Part shown: positions 1 to 8,372 of the stretch, in pieces
Numbering within the stretch: the first letter of the stretch is position 1
Layout: each line of letters opens with the position of its first letter
From: Priapulus caudatus
Taxonomy: Eukaryota > Priapulida > Priapulimorpha > Priapulimorphida > Priapulidae
Direction: 5' to 3'
Length of the DNA stretch: 20,662 nt
Assembly (NCBI RefSeq): GCF_000485595.1
Contig: NW_014577621.1
Location: 119,637 to 140,298, forward strand
The notes under the pieces: generated by a model
What the model was told of the DNA's origin: nothing
What the model saw: the letters and a program-made list of their open reading frames with translations, nothing else
The model's database searches: none
Position numbers and translations under genes: made by a program

Positions 1-485
1 CCACGGATTCAGGACGTTCATTAAAAAACATATGACACATTACGCTTTATCTTCAAACTGATAACGCATGTACAGTGAACGGCAGTGTTCAAACATGGAC
101 TGCAGTGGCACGGCGGCTGACATGTTTTTCTGCCATAAAATGGCAAAGGGACAAAGCGTGAAAATATATGAGAAAAACACCGAAGCGAGGCATAGAAGGC
201 GACGCATTCGGGGTTTCATCTCAACGGGAAACGCGTCCGCCCGCCCCCGCCGCCGCGGCGGCGGACGGCGCGGGCCGCCCGCCGCGCCGGCGCACCGCGA
301 GCTCGGCCGTTCGCGACCGGGAAACTACAGATCGATCAAAAAGGCCGCTCCGGCGATCACATTTTCCAACGCCCCGACGCAGTTAAGGACAAGAAAAACA
401 GGCGAGATCAGTCAATAAACGCCTTTGTGATTTATCATAAGAGGGCCCATCCAGCTAGGTATTCTTCACGATCTTTCAGGTGTTG
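1..485. other. Unique sequence with a CpG-rich patch
   Basis: No gene is recognised here. Positions 233-312 form a sharply GC-rich, CpG-dense patch made mainly of CCG/CGG triplets, in contrast to the mixed-composition flanks. An open frame of 116 codons runs across 68-418 on the plus strand, but its middle is low-complexity Arg/Gly/Pro encoded by the GC-rich patch and it matches no family I know. The patch could be a small CpG island or simply a CCG/CGG simple repeat. Confidence 0.4.
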
Positions 486-638
486 CAGAAAGATGCGATA
501 TGATATGACTTACTAGGCACTTTAATTAATTTAATTTTTTTTTTTTTGGGGGTTAGGGTTAGGGTTAGGGGTTGTTTTTTTTAAGTGCTAGTTCATAATC
601 CTAAGTGCCTAGTAGTCATATCATATCGCTCTTAACTG
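486..638. mobile_element. Small foldback (MITE-like) element containing TTAGGG repeats
   Basis: The left arm at 486-522 and the right arm at 602-638 are inverted repeats of about 37 bp. They share the core GCGATATGATATGAC and then ACTAGGCACTT, with a few indels, and end in CAG...CTG. The interior is a T-run, three to four TTAGGG units (547-573), another T-run, and a partial extra copy of the right arm (582-598, AAGTGCTAG...). The size, inverted arms and lack of coding capacity fit a non-autonomous foldback or MITE element. No clean target-site duplication is visible, so the superfamily is not assigned. Confidence 0.6.
547..573 (+). repeat. Interstitial telomere-like TTAGGG repeat
   Basis: Three contiguous GGTTAG-phase units, with a fourth imperfect one, lie at the loop of the foldback element between two T-rich runs. 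The G-rich strand is the plus strand. TTAGGG is the telomere repeat of vertebrates and many invertebrates. Its position inside an inverted-repeat element, rather than in a long array, argues against this being a chromosome end. Confidence 0.75.
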
Positions 639-734
639 CCGGGTTGGCTTGTCATCAAGTACCGCCGTCAGGCGACGGAGTGAAGTTCTGAATGATGTTT
701 TAACACAGTTAGAATTAGATATCATAAGCAAGAA

Positions 735-1001
735 GACAATCGAGATAGCCCAATCCTCCGCCACAGTTTAAACAGGGCCCCCATCTTGCTGCGTACAAAA
801 AATTCCTGATCGCAGATCTGATCCGGATCACCACCAAATCTAATCGATTGGTTCTGGCCCCAGACCCAAGCCCGTCCAGAAATTCTCATCAAAAATCCGT
901 GCCGTAACTTTTTAAGATATCCTGTTGACGACATAAACGCAAGCAATACAAACTAAGCCATGGGCGAAACATAGTCCTCTTGGCGGGGGTAAATAATTAA
1001 G
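735..1001 (+). mobile_element. Decayed 3' UTR/tail of a non-LTR retrotransposon (RTE-like)
   Basis: The series GATCCGGATCACC (about 819), CCAGACCCAAGCCCGTCCAG (about 861), CATCAAAAATCCGT, TAACTTTTTAAGATATC, CATGGGCGAAACATAG and TCTTGGCGGGGGTAA (about 977) resembles, in the same order, 3' ends I know from RTE-like elements of fish and marine invertebrates, which read roughly ATCAAAATCCGT, ATAACTTTTTGAGATATC and CTTGGCGGAGGTAA. Several indels and the absence of an open reverse-transcriptase frame show that it is a 5'-truncated, old copy. The 5' limit is approximate. The clade comes from memory of such tails, not from a search. Confidence 0.55.
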
Positions 1002-1567
1002 CTATCTGTCGCAGCTCTCAGCCACGACGCCTGACCCACGATTAAATTGCTACATCACGAATGCTCGCTGAAGTATGTTGTAACATTACTTGTTTTTTTT
1101 TTTGGAAACAGCGCTTTTCGTGGAAACGTCCGTATTCGGTGCAGTGCGCGACTACACAATGTGCTTTTTCGACTGTTGGGCTCACGTCTCGACTAGAGAA
1201 TCAATGCTAGCTTCGCTTTCTCCAGGAGGTAAACGTAATCAGCCTGTTCACCTACTAATTACTCGAAGCTGGGGCTTAACAGTTGTAAAACTTTTAGTTG
1301 AACTATCGTTATATCAGCCAACCACACCGAACATCGGAACTAGGTGATGGGTAAATTCAGGTAACATTGAGTGTATTTAGGACGCAGAACGTGTTTAGCC
1401 CCCATCGACATCGTTCGTTAAGCTGACTTTTGGCTCTTTAATTGAAAAGACCGCTCCAGTAGCCAACAGTATTTTAACAATGTCTTCCGTCGGCGGTGTT
1501 TTCGTACAGTGTCAGCACCTCTATATTTAAGATTACCACCGATGAAGCAGCAATACGGAACTGTTAC
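1002..1567. other. Unique, non-coding stretch
   Basis: The sequence is of mixed composition with a T-run at about 1091-1101. The longest open frame (85 codons, plus strand, 1090-1347) begins in that T-run, has no recognisable domain and lacks repeat structure. I see no gene, RNA or repeat that I can support. Confidence 0.4.
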
Positions 1568-1635
1568 TATATAGCTTCCTGCTATAATTAAATAAATTAA
1601 TTTTATTTATTTATTAACCTGGCGGTCAGTAAAGG
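1568..1635. repeat. AT-rich flank, copy 1 of a direct duplication
   Basis: The stretch TATATAGCTTCCTGCTATAA followed by TTAAATAAATT, a T/A-rich run and a TTAACCTG...GG end matches 2269-2347, which has an almost identical order of motifs. It directly precedes the 53-bp minisatellite, so the array and this flank belong to one duplicated segment. Confidence 0.55.
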
Positions 1636-2183
1636 CCTAACTTAACCTCAGGTACCCAGTCCTCAGGTACTCAGTAAGGGAAATGTAACTTACCTCAGGT
1701 ATCTCAGTACCTCAGTGTTACCTCAGGTAATAGTAAAGGTAACTTACCTCCAGATACGCGCAGTACCTCAGATAAAGGTCTAAGGTAACGTTACCTCAGG
1801 TATCTAGTAACCTCAGTAATAGTAAAGTACTTACCTCAGGTAACCGACAGTAACCTCAGGTCAGCCGCAGTAACGCTCAGGTAGCGCTGCAGGTAATAGT
1901 AAAGGTAACTTACCGTCAGGTAGCCACAGTAACCTCAGGTACTCAGGTAGGTAAAGGTAGCCCTAACTTACTCCAGGTACCACAGTAACTCAGGTACTCA
2001 GGTAATAGTAAAGGTAACTTACCTCAAGTATCGCAGTAATCCTCAGTAGCCTCAAGTAATCGTAAAGGTAACTTACCTGCAAGGTACCACAGTAACCTCA
2101 GGTACCTCCAGGATAAGGTGCAAGGTAAACTTACCTGCAGGTACCACAGTAACCTCAGGTACCTCAGGTAAGGTAAAGGTAAC
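1636..2183. repeat. ~53-bp minisatellite (TAACTTACCTCAGG unit)
   Basis: A TAACTTACCTCAGG-type motif recurs near 1636, 1686, 1740, 1793, 1826, 1906, 1963, 2014, 2068, 2126 and 2179, giving a period of about 50-57 bp and 10-11 degenerate units. Between occurrences the unit carries CACAGTAACCTCAGGTA and AGGTAATAGTAAAGG. Each unit contains short inverted pairs (AGGTA...TACCT, ACCT-C-AGGT), so single strands could form small hairpins. A 64-codon minus-strand frame over its end is only repeat translation. Confidence 0.85.
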
Positions 2184-2185
2184 TA

Positions 2186-2233
2186 GTCGCCCACCACCAC
2201 CCACTCGGCCATGCGCGACAAGCAATACAACAT
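2186..2233. repeat. 48-bp direct repeat, copy 1
   Basis: The segment from GTCGCCCACCACCACCCACT to CAATACAACAT matches 2420-2467 at 42 of 48 positions with no indel, and it ends the first duplicated segment just after the minisatellite. The conserved core is CCCACCACCACCCACTCG. Confidence 0.8.
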
Positions 2234-2268
2234 GCAGTATATATAATAGTATAATATTATATAGCACC

Positions 2269-2347
2269 TATATAGCATACCTGCTATAAACTACCTGCTA
2301 TAAATTAAATAAATTTATTAAATTTATATATTTACCTGTGGGCAGGA
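2269..2347. repeat. AT-rich flank, copy 2 of the direct duplication
   Basis: This repeats 1568-1635 (TATATAGCATACCTGCTATAA, AAATAAATT, TTTACCTG...GGCAGG) with an extra internal duplication of ACCTGCTATAAA. Here the flank leads into about 70 bp of non-minisatellite DNA instead of the 550-bp array seen after copy 1. Confidence 0.5.
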
Positions 2348-2363
2348 AAAAGGCTACTAAGGA

Positions 2364-2424
2364 GTGACTAGTCATCACTGAGCTCTATTAATGAACTCTA
2401 TTAATAGAGCTTAGTGCTGGTCAC
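2364..2424. repeat. Inverted repeat around AGCTCTATTAAT
   Basis: AGCTCTATTAAT at 2381-2392 and its exact complement ATTAATAGAGCT at 2400-2411 are separated by 7 bp. Imperfect pairing continues outwards (GTGAC...AGTCATCACT against AGTGCTGGTCAC). The result is a compact hairpin or cruciform candidate in the second duplicated segment. Confidence 0.7.
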
Positions 2425-2467
2425 CCACCACCACCCACTCGACAACGCGCGACTAGCAACACAACAT
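2420..2467. repeat. 48-bp direct repeat, copy 2
   Basis: This is the partner of 2186-2233, 234 bp downstream in the same orientation. It closes the second, shorter copy of the duplicated segment. Confidence 0.8.
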
Positions 2468-2762
2468 CGGATGCCCTGTACTGTCACAACATCCGGCTCA
2501 GACGACAAGCCGTTCGAAATCAATGTCTAGCTAATCCCACCTGGAACAGTGACGGGACGGATGAACGCAGCATAATTGAATCAATATTAATCAAGCGAAT
2601 CTCTGCTGCTGCGAGGATGGATCAGAGGAAAGCCCGCATTAGCAGCTGGCGATGCGGCGAGTACTGGGCTGTCGTTGCTGTGATCGCACGCTGTGTGTGG
2701 CGGACACGCACGGTGCGTCTACGTACCGCCGATCCATCTTGAGCACAGGCTCTGTCTTTTCA
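2468..2762. other. Unique stretch, no gene seen
   Basis: Mixed composition with no recognisable gene or repeat. It leads directly into the CT/GT array. Confidence 0.35.
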
Positions 2763-3213
2763 CTGTCTCTCTCTCTCTCTCTCTCTGTCTGTGTGTGTGC
2801 GTCTCTCTCTCCCGCTCTTTCTCCCTCTCTCTTTCTCGTGCGCGCGTGCGTGATGTATGTGTGTGCGTACGCGATGTATGTGTGTGCGCGTACGTGTGCG
2901 TATGCGTGCGTGATGTATGTGTGTGCGTACGTGTGCGTATGTGTGTGCGTGTGAGTGTGTGTACGTGCGTGTGCGCGTGTACGCGTGTGTGTGTGTGTAC
3001 GTGCGTGTGGCGCGCTGTACGTGTGTGTGTGTGTGTGGTGTGTGTGTGGTGTGTGTGCGTGTGTGTGGTGTGTTGTGTGTGTGTGTAGGTGGTTGTACGG
3101 TCTGCGTGTACGTGGCGTGTGCGTGCGTGTGCGCGTGTGCGCGTGCGCGCCGTGCGTGCGTGCCGTGCGTGCGTGGCGTGCGTGGGTGCGTGCGTGCGTG
3201 CGTGTGTGTGTGG
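2763..3213. repeat. Compound (TC)n then (GT/GC)n microsatellite
   Basis: A (TC)n run of about 24 bp opens the array, followed by a second interrupted TC block. From about 2837 to 3213 the plus strand is GT with frequent GC and TAC interruptions (GTGCGT, GTACGTGCGT). All long open frames on both strands in this interval are Cys/Val or His/Thr repeat translations and are not genes. Confidence 0.95.
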
Positions 3214-3465
3214 GCGAGGTTCGCACGAGTGGTAGCTTTATCGGGACTAAACACCAGGCGCACGAGCATGAGACGACGAGACGAGTGTAACTGAGCTTGG
3301 CCAGTTGTATTTCGCGTAATGGATAACAGCGGCCCTCTCCTCATCGCATCCTTCTAGATTAGCGTCATCACGCTCGCTCGCTAAGTATAGCAAGCATCAC
3401 TGATTGCGACATGCGATATGCTCGGCTCATGTTAGCCCCAGCCTCGTCATCCCTTTTTACCTTAC
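3214..3465. other. Unique stretch between repeat arrays
   Basis: No domain-bearing frame, RNA motif or repeat is recognised. There is a short CGCTCGCTCGCT run at about 3371-3382. Confidence 0.35.
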
Positions 3466-3563
3466 ATAATAAGCAATAATAACAACAACAAGCAACAACA
3501 ACAGGCACTAATAATATATGATAATAATGAATAAAAACATAATTACGCTGTTTTTAATAATAG

Positions 3564-3608
<45 letters not shown>

Positions 3609-3722
3609 TAGGCAGGCAGCAGCAACATTATCATCCTCCTCCCATCATCAGCAGCAGTCATCATCACATCCTCATACACGCAGCATCTCATATCACCATC
3701 AGGGCAGCAGCAGCAGCAGGGT
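3466..3722. repeat. Trinucleotide-rich tract: AAC/AAT, (CAT)15, CAG
   Basis: AAC- and AAT-type triplets at 3466-3535 give way to about fifteen uninterrupted CAT units at 3564-3608, then GCA/CAT mixtures and GCAGCAGCAGCAGCA near 3704-3719. An 81-codon frame (3518-3763) starts with a hydrophobic stretch that looks like a signal peptide, but it then becomes poly-Ser and His-rich repeat and has no recognisable domain. Confidence 0.85.
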
Positions 3723-3923
3723 CAACATGGCCTTATCACCAAATCATCACAACCCTGCGATAATTTCGTTCCGATTCCCAAGAATCTATAGCGATTTATA
3801 GTTTGAAAGTATCACCACCGCAAGCATATTATTACCGCAAGCAGCGGCGTTCCTGTAGAGCCGACGCAAATTTCAAGCTTTGATGTGCGACGTATAATGA
3901 TGTTGCCGGATACGTGCCAGCCA
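3723..3923. other. Unique spacer
   Basis: Short non-repetitive stretch before the long GT/GC array. Nothing is recognised. Confidence 0.35.
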
Positions 3924-3978
3924 CGTGTGTGTTGTGTGTGTGTGTGTGTGTGGTGTGTGTGGTGCGTGTGTGTGTGTG

Positions 3979-4032
<54 letters not shown>

Positions 4033-4638
4033 TGCGTGCGTGTATGTGTGCGTGGTGTGTGTGTGTGTGTGTGTCTGTGTGTGTGTGTGTGTGTCGTGCG
4101 CGGGCGGTGTGCGTGTGTGTGGCGTGCGTGCGTGCGTGCGTGCGTGCGCCGTGTGTGTGTGTCGTGCGTGGTGTGTGTGTGGTGCAGTGGCGTGGCGTGG
4201 CTGGTGTGTGTGTGTGCGCGCGCGCTCGTAACCGCGCGTGTGTGTGTGCCTGCGTGCGTGCGTGCGGCGCGCGTGTGTGTGTGTGTGTGTGTTGCGTGCG
4301 TGCGTGTGTGTGTTGTGTCTGTGTGTGTGTGTGTGCGTGCGTGCGTGCGTGTGTGGTGTGTGGCGTGTGTGTGCGCCGTGTTGGGTGTGTGTGTGTGTGT
4401 GTGTGGCGTGCGTGCGTGCGTGCGTGTGGCGTGTGCCCTGCGTGCGTGCGTGCGCGTGTGTGCGTGTGTTGTGTGGTGCGTGCGTGCGTGGTGCTGTGTG
4501 CGTGCGTGTTCTGTGTGTGTGCCGCGTGTGTGTGTGCGTGCGTGCGTGCCGTGCGTGTGTTTTGTGTGTGTGTGTGTGTGCGTGTGTGTGCGTGCGTGCG
4601 TGTGTGTGTGTGCCGTGAAGTGCGTGTGCTGTGGTGCG

Positions 4639-4685
<47 letters not shown>

Positions 4686-5402
4686 GTGGCGTGTGTGTGT
4701 GTGTGCGTGCGTGTGTGTTATGTGTGGCGTGGGTGTGTGTTTTGTGTGCGTGCGTGCTGTGTGTGTGCACGCGCTCGTGCGTGTGTGTGTGGCCTGCGTA
4801 CGTGCGTGCGCGTGGTGCGCGTGTTGTGTGTGTGTGTGTGTGTGTGCGCGCGCGCGCCGTGTGTATGCTCGTGTGTGTGTGTTGTGTGTGTGTGTGTGTG
4901 TGCGTGCGTGTGATGTGTGTGTGTGTGTGTGTGTGCGCGCGCGCGCGTGTGTGTGGGTGTGGTATGCTCGTGTGTGTGTGTGTGTCTGTGTGCTGTGTTC
5001 GTGGCGTGTGTCGTGTGGTAGTGTGTGTGGTGCGCGCGCGCGCGTGGTGTGTGTGTGTGCGCGCTGTGTAGTGCTCGTGTGTGTGGATGTGTTTGTGTGG
5101 TGTGTGTGTGTTGCGCGCGCGGCGTGGTGTGTGTGTGTGTGTGTGCGTGCGTGTGTGGGGTGTTGTGCGTGCGTGCGTGCGCGCGTGCATGCGTGGGGTG
5201 GGTGTGCTGCGCGTGCGCGGCGCGGTGATGTGTCGTGTGTGGTGTATGTGTGTGGCGCCGCGCGTCGTGTGTGTGGTGTAGTGGTGCGTTGTGCGTGCGC
5301 GTGCATGCGTGCGTGCGTGCGCTGCGTCGTGCGTGCGTGCGTGCGTGCGTGGTATGTGTGTGTGGTGTGGTGTGTGGTGTGTGGTGTGTGTGGTGTGTGT
5401 GG
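3924..5402. repeat. ~1.48-kb GT/GC alternating-type satellite
   Basis: The plus strand is almost wholly made of GTGTGT, GCGTGCGT and GTGGTGTG blocks, with only scattered A and T interruptions (for example GTATGCTCGTG). Pure GCGCGCGC runs occur near 4849-4857, 4935-4947 and 5033-5043. The array is dominated by alternating purine-pyrimidine sequence, the type that favours Z-DNA, and is dense in CpG. Frames of up to 524 codons on both strands are Cys-Val-Arg or His-Thr-Arg repeat translation. Confidence 0.95.
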
Positions 5403-5496
5403 GATGGGTCAGTACTCCGTAATCGCATATGCGCCACGCGCGGCTCTCCAGAAGCCAGACGATAGACTAACATTCGTCAGGCAAAAAAACTTCATT

Positions 5497-5634
5497 TAAA
5501 GCCAAGAAACTGCAGACTGTTATCTATCAAAGTGATGCTTCGAAACCGAAATACAGCGAGCTCTTCCGATTAAAAAGTGATTCCCGCCTGTTGGCATCCG
5601 AAGCTCATACATTCAGCGGCCATCTTGTGATAGT
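5497..5634. repeat. Segmental duplication, copy 1 (no microsatellite)
   Basis: The segment beginning TAAAGCCAAGAAACTGCAG and ending CGGCCATCTTGTGATAGT is repeated at 6169-6419. Both copies share GTTATCTATCAA, GTGATGC, GAAAT, CTCTTCCG, TAAAAAGTGA, CCGAAGCTCATACAT and CAGCGGCCATCTTGTGATAG in the same order. This copy has only ACAGCGAGCTCTTCCG where copy 2 has a 130-bp microsatellite. No coding function is recognised. Confidence 0.88.
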
Positions 5635-5682
5635 TTTTCCTCAAATATATACGCTAGACCAGTAGACTGCCATATAGATACT

Positions 5683-6166
5683 CTCATAGTCAGAGTCATG
5701 GTCATAGGTCATAGTAATAGTCATAGGTCATAAGTCATAGTAATAGTCATAGTAATAGGTCATAGTAATAGTCATAGATCATAAGTCATAGTAATAGTCA
5801 TAGATCATAAGTCATAGTAATAGTCATAGGTAATAGTAATAGGTATAAGTATAAGTAATAGTATAGTATGTATAGTCATAAAGTCATAGCGTATAAGTTA
5901 AGTACATAGGTAATAGTAATAGTCATAGGTAATAGTAATAGTCATAGGTAATAGTAATAGTCATAGGTAATAGTAATAGTCATAAGTAATAGTAATAGTC
6001 ATAGGTCATAGTCATAGTATAGTCATAGTAATAGTAATAGTCATAGGTCATAGGTCATAGGGTCATAGGTCATAGTAATAGGTCATAGTAATAGTCATAG
6101 GTCATAGTATAGTCATAGGTAACAGTAATAGTCATAGGTCATAGGTCATAGTCATAGTCATGGTCA
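5683..6166. repeat. Hexamer-based array (GTCATA/GTAATA)
   Basis: Roughly 480 bp are built from GTCATA and GTAATA units, with occasional 7-mers (GGTCATA, GGTAATA). Several stretches show a local period of 18-19 bp (GTAATAGTCATAGGTAATA). AGGTCA half-sites separated by one base arise at 6045-6057 and 6136-6148. It lies directly between the two segmental copies, and a related array follows copy 2 at 6734-6904. Confidence 0.9.
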
Positions 6167-6168
6167 TC

Positions 6169-6222
6169 TAAAGCCAAGAAACTGCAGGCCGTTATCTATC
6201 AACGTGATGCGAACAGAAATAA

Positions 6223-6321
<99 letters not shown>

Positions 6322-6419
6322 TCTCTCTCTCTCACTCTCTCTCTCTCTTCCGTCTAAAAAGTGACACCTGCCTTTTGGCTTCCGAAGCTCATACATTTCA
6401 GCGGCCATCTTGTGATAGT
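6169..6419. repeat. Segmental duplication, copy 2 (with microsatellite)
   Basis: This is the paralogue of 5497-5634, 672 bp downstream in direct orientation. It is colinear with copy 1 except for the compound array at 6222-6350, which replaces about 16 bp. Frames on either strand across this region are mainly repeat translation. The GCGGCCATCTT stretch is preserved in both copies. Confidence 0.88.
6222..6350. repeat. (ACGC)n-(AC)n-(TC)n compound microsatellite
   Basis: About ten ACGC units, a short AC run and about 65 bp of TC with TTTC interruptions lie inside segmental copy 2 at the point where copy 1 reads ACAGCGAGCTCTTCCG. Confidence 0.95.
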
Positions 6420-6733
6420 GACTCATCCCTCCTAACAGCTGATGCAAATCCGCGCCAACACTCAACGGAATTATAGTGGGTTTCATTGATTGATAGTTTA
6501 GAAAACATAGATTAAAATTATTTAGAGAGCTCCCGCTATAACGCAGATTCGTGAAAAACCGCAGATTCCGATATAATGAGATTATCGCTTTGGATCCGGC
6601 TTTTATCCCGTATTTTCTTTTTTTTCAATTTCTTATTTAAAGCTTTGATTATGCCGCTATGATGCGACTATGGCGTTTTACACGATGGCAGCAAATGCCG
6701 GGGACGATGACTCATACGTCCATACATTGGTCA
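6420..6733. other. Unique stretch between copy 2 and the second hexamer array
   Basis: AT-rich and unremarkable. CGCAGATTC is repeated at 6543 and 6561. No gene is seen. Copy 1 has no counterpart of comparable length here, so this is either an insertion in copy 2 or a deletion in copy 1. Confidence 0.35.
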
Positions 6734-6904
6734 CAGTCATGGTCATGGGTAATAGTAATAAGCAATAGTAATATTCATAGTAATAGTCATGGTCATGGTC
6801 AAGGTCATTGTCATGGTCATGGTCAATGTCATAGTCATGGTCAAGGTCAAGGTCATGGTCATGGTCATGGTCAAGGTCATAGTCATGGACATGATCATGG
6901 ACCA
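6734..6904. repeat. Hexamer array GGTCAT/GGTCAA
   Basis: About 28 tandem hexamers, mostly GGTCAT with GGTCAA, GTAATA and AGTCAT variants. It is related to the array at 5683-6166 but is more homogeneous for GGTCA(T/A). The extended motif TCAAGGTCA occurs three times. The 87-codon plus frame (6659-6922) reads His-Gly-His-Gln-rich purely because the hexamer contains no stop in that phase. Confidence 0.9.
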
Positions 6905-6975
6905 TATGTCATAGACTCATAGACTATGATAGGAAATTATTCCTCAAATACGTACAAGACACGTACCGGAAGACT

Positions 6976-7043
6976 ACCTTAAACATATAACCTTAAACAT
7001 AGATAACCTTATTCGAATTATTTAACCTTATACATAGATAGCT
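6976..7043. repeat. Short tandem repeat ACCTTA...CATAGATA
   Basis: Four imperfect units of about 15-19 bp (ACCTTAAACATATA, ACCTTAAACATAGATA, ACCTTATTCGAATTATTTA and ACCTTATACATAGATA) follow each other. Confidence 0.6.
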
Positions 7044-7157
7044 TCCACCAATAACCACCGCCGTGACGCGGCAGCAATTCTAGCAGAAACGCGTAAAATT
7101 TGCGGAATTCGGCGCCATAACGCGCGCACGTATGACGCACGCGGACGTAACACCCGC

Positions 7158-7170
7158 CAGCACACACACA

Positions 7171-7206
<36 letters not shown>

Positions 7207-7267
7207 CACACACAAATACGCACGCACGCACGCACGCACACATACACACACGCACGCACGCACCCAC
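7158..7267. repeat. (ACGC)n/(AC)n microsatellite
   Basis: ACGC and AC units with one AAATACGC interruption. The overlapping His-Thr and Cys-Val-Arg frames on the two strands are repeat translation. Confidence 0.95.
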
Positions 7268-8355
7268 ATTACTACGGCGTGTCACAAACGTACCTACCAT
7301 GCACCAACGCCACATCCCTCTGCCGCACTAGAGGCGAGTGCCGATGTCGGCATATAATATATAGACAGCAGAGAGACGGCAGACGCTCCACGCGACCGAT
7401 CAACCCCGAGTCGCATTTTAATATTAAATCGATTGATCTGCACCCGCGTACGCTGCCACTATACGAGTGCTTGCTTTATGCTTTCACTATATATAGAAGA
7501 GGGGCTGCGAGTGTGTCACTGCTGTAGTTCGGACATCATCCCTCCCGCTGTATCGATCCGTATATGCGACCTCCCCCCCCCCTCACCCCTCCCCCGCCGC
7601 CGCCGCTTCTCTCGTCACCTATCTGTCCGTTGGAATAATTTAATGGGATGACGCGGACGCGACAGTGTGGTCGACCTTTCGATATCCGTCAGCAAGCAGA
7701 TCGAGAGAGCTTGAACGTTTAACCACTGAGCACGCATGCACGCATTGCATGCTGCACGCTTCAGCAATACACGGTCCGAGTCGGTTCGCGTATCGGGTGC
7801 GTGGGAGGACGTGCGAGGCGGAGGCGGAGGCGGGGGAGACAGAAATCCGAGAAGCGATTTGTTTTTGCTGTCGCGCGGAAAAAGTTCGATTACATCCCCG
7901 GCGGAGAAATGAAGCTGACATATGTTTGCAATACATAGTGCGCGTGTGTTCACAAGCGAAGTTCACAATAATCTTGCTATAATCAATATGAAATTCAATC
8001 GCTTCAACAATAAAGTTCACAAGTGCGTGTGAAAGGAATTATAAATCCAACCGCGGCATCGCCAGCATCAGCAATTTAATAACGACGGTGAAGAGAAATT
8101 TTGCATATAAGTGTAAAATGTCTTTGTGACGGCGCCAGCAATTTATACTAGATTAACAACAGCGATTCCAACTGGCATTGGCCATAAACCAACACATAGT
8201 TAGGTAACATGAACGTAGTTTGGTGGGCACAAATCTATATGTGATTTGAAATATAATCGGCATGCACACACATACACGTTACAAGCACAGTGCTTGCTAC
8301 TAATGACTGTGCTAATACTGCTAGTGCCACGACAACTACACCCGCTCAGTCGTGT
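7268..8355. other. Unique region with weak promoter/5'-UTR-like features
   Basis: A TATATATAG box lies at about 7489-7497, a C-rich pyrimidine tract at 7571-7611, GAGGCGGAGGCGGAGGCGGG (GC-box-like) near 7814-7835, and a possible splice donor TAG|GTAACA near 8199-8207. Frames of 95-131 codons exist on both strands, but they overlap each other and show no recognisable domain. One reading is a promoter with a long non-coding first exon on the plus strand. Chance is equally plausible. Confidence 0.2.
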
Positions 8356-8372
8356 GTGTATGTATGTATGTA
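8356..8372. repeat. Short (GTAT)n run
   Basis: GTGTGTATGTATGTATGTATACAT forms about four GTAT units. It precedes a tRNA-like B-box (TTCGAATC at 8397-8404). Confidence 0.7.

Noticed and set aside
2639-3344. Two ~195-codon minus-strand frames and several plus-strand frames
   Set aside because: Almost entirely His-Thr or Cys-Val repeat translation of the CT/GT array.
3832-5499. Frames up to 524 codons on both strands, Cys-Val-Arg or His-Thr rich
   Set aside because: They are translations of a GT/GC microsatellite, overlap in five or six phases, and contain no non-repeat domain.
6659-6922. His-Gly-Gln-rich frame resembling a metal-binding protein
   Set aside because: It is the hexamer GGTCAT read in one phase. 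There is no signal peptide, no flanking domain, and the related array nearby is not open in the same way.
6222-7267. Regularly spaced short repeats as a possible CRISPR array
   Set aside because: The units are contiguous microsatellites with no unique spacers, and the DNA is eukaryotic.
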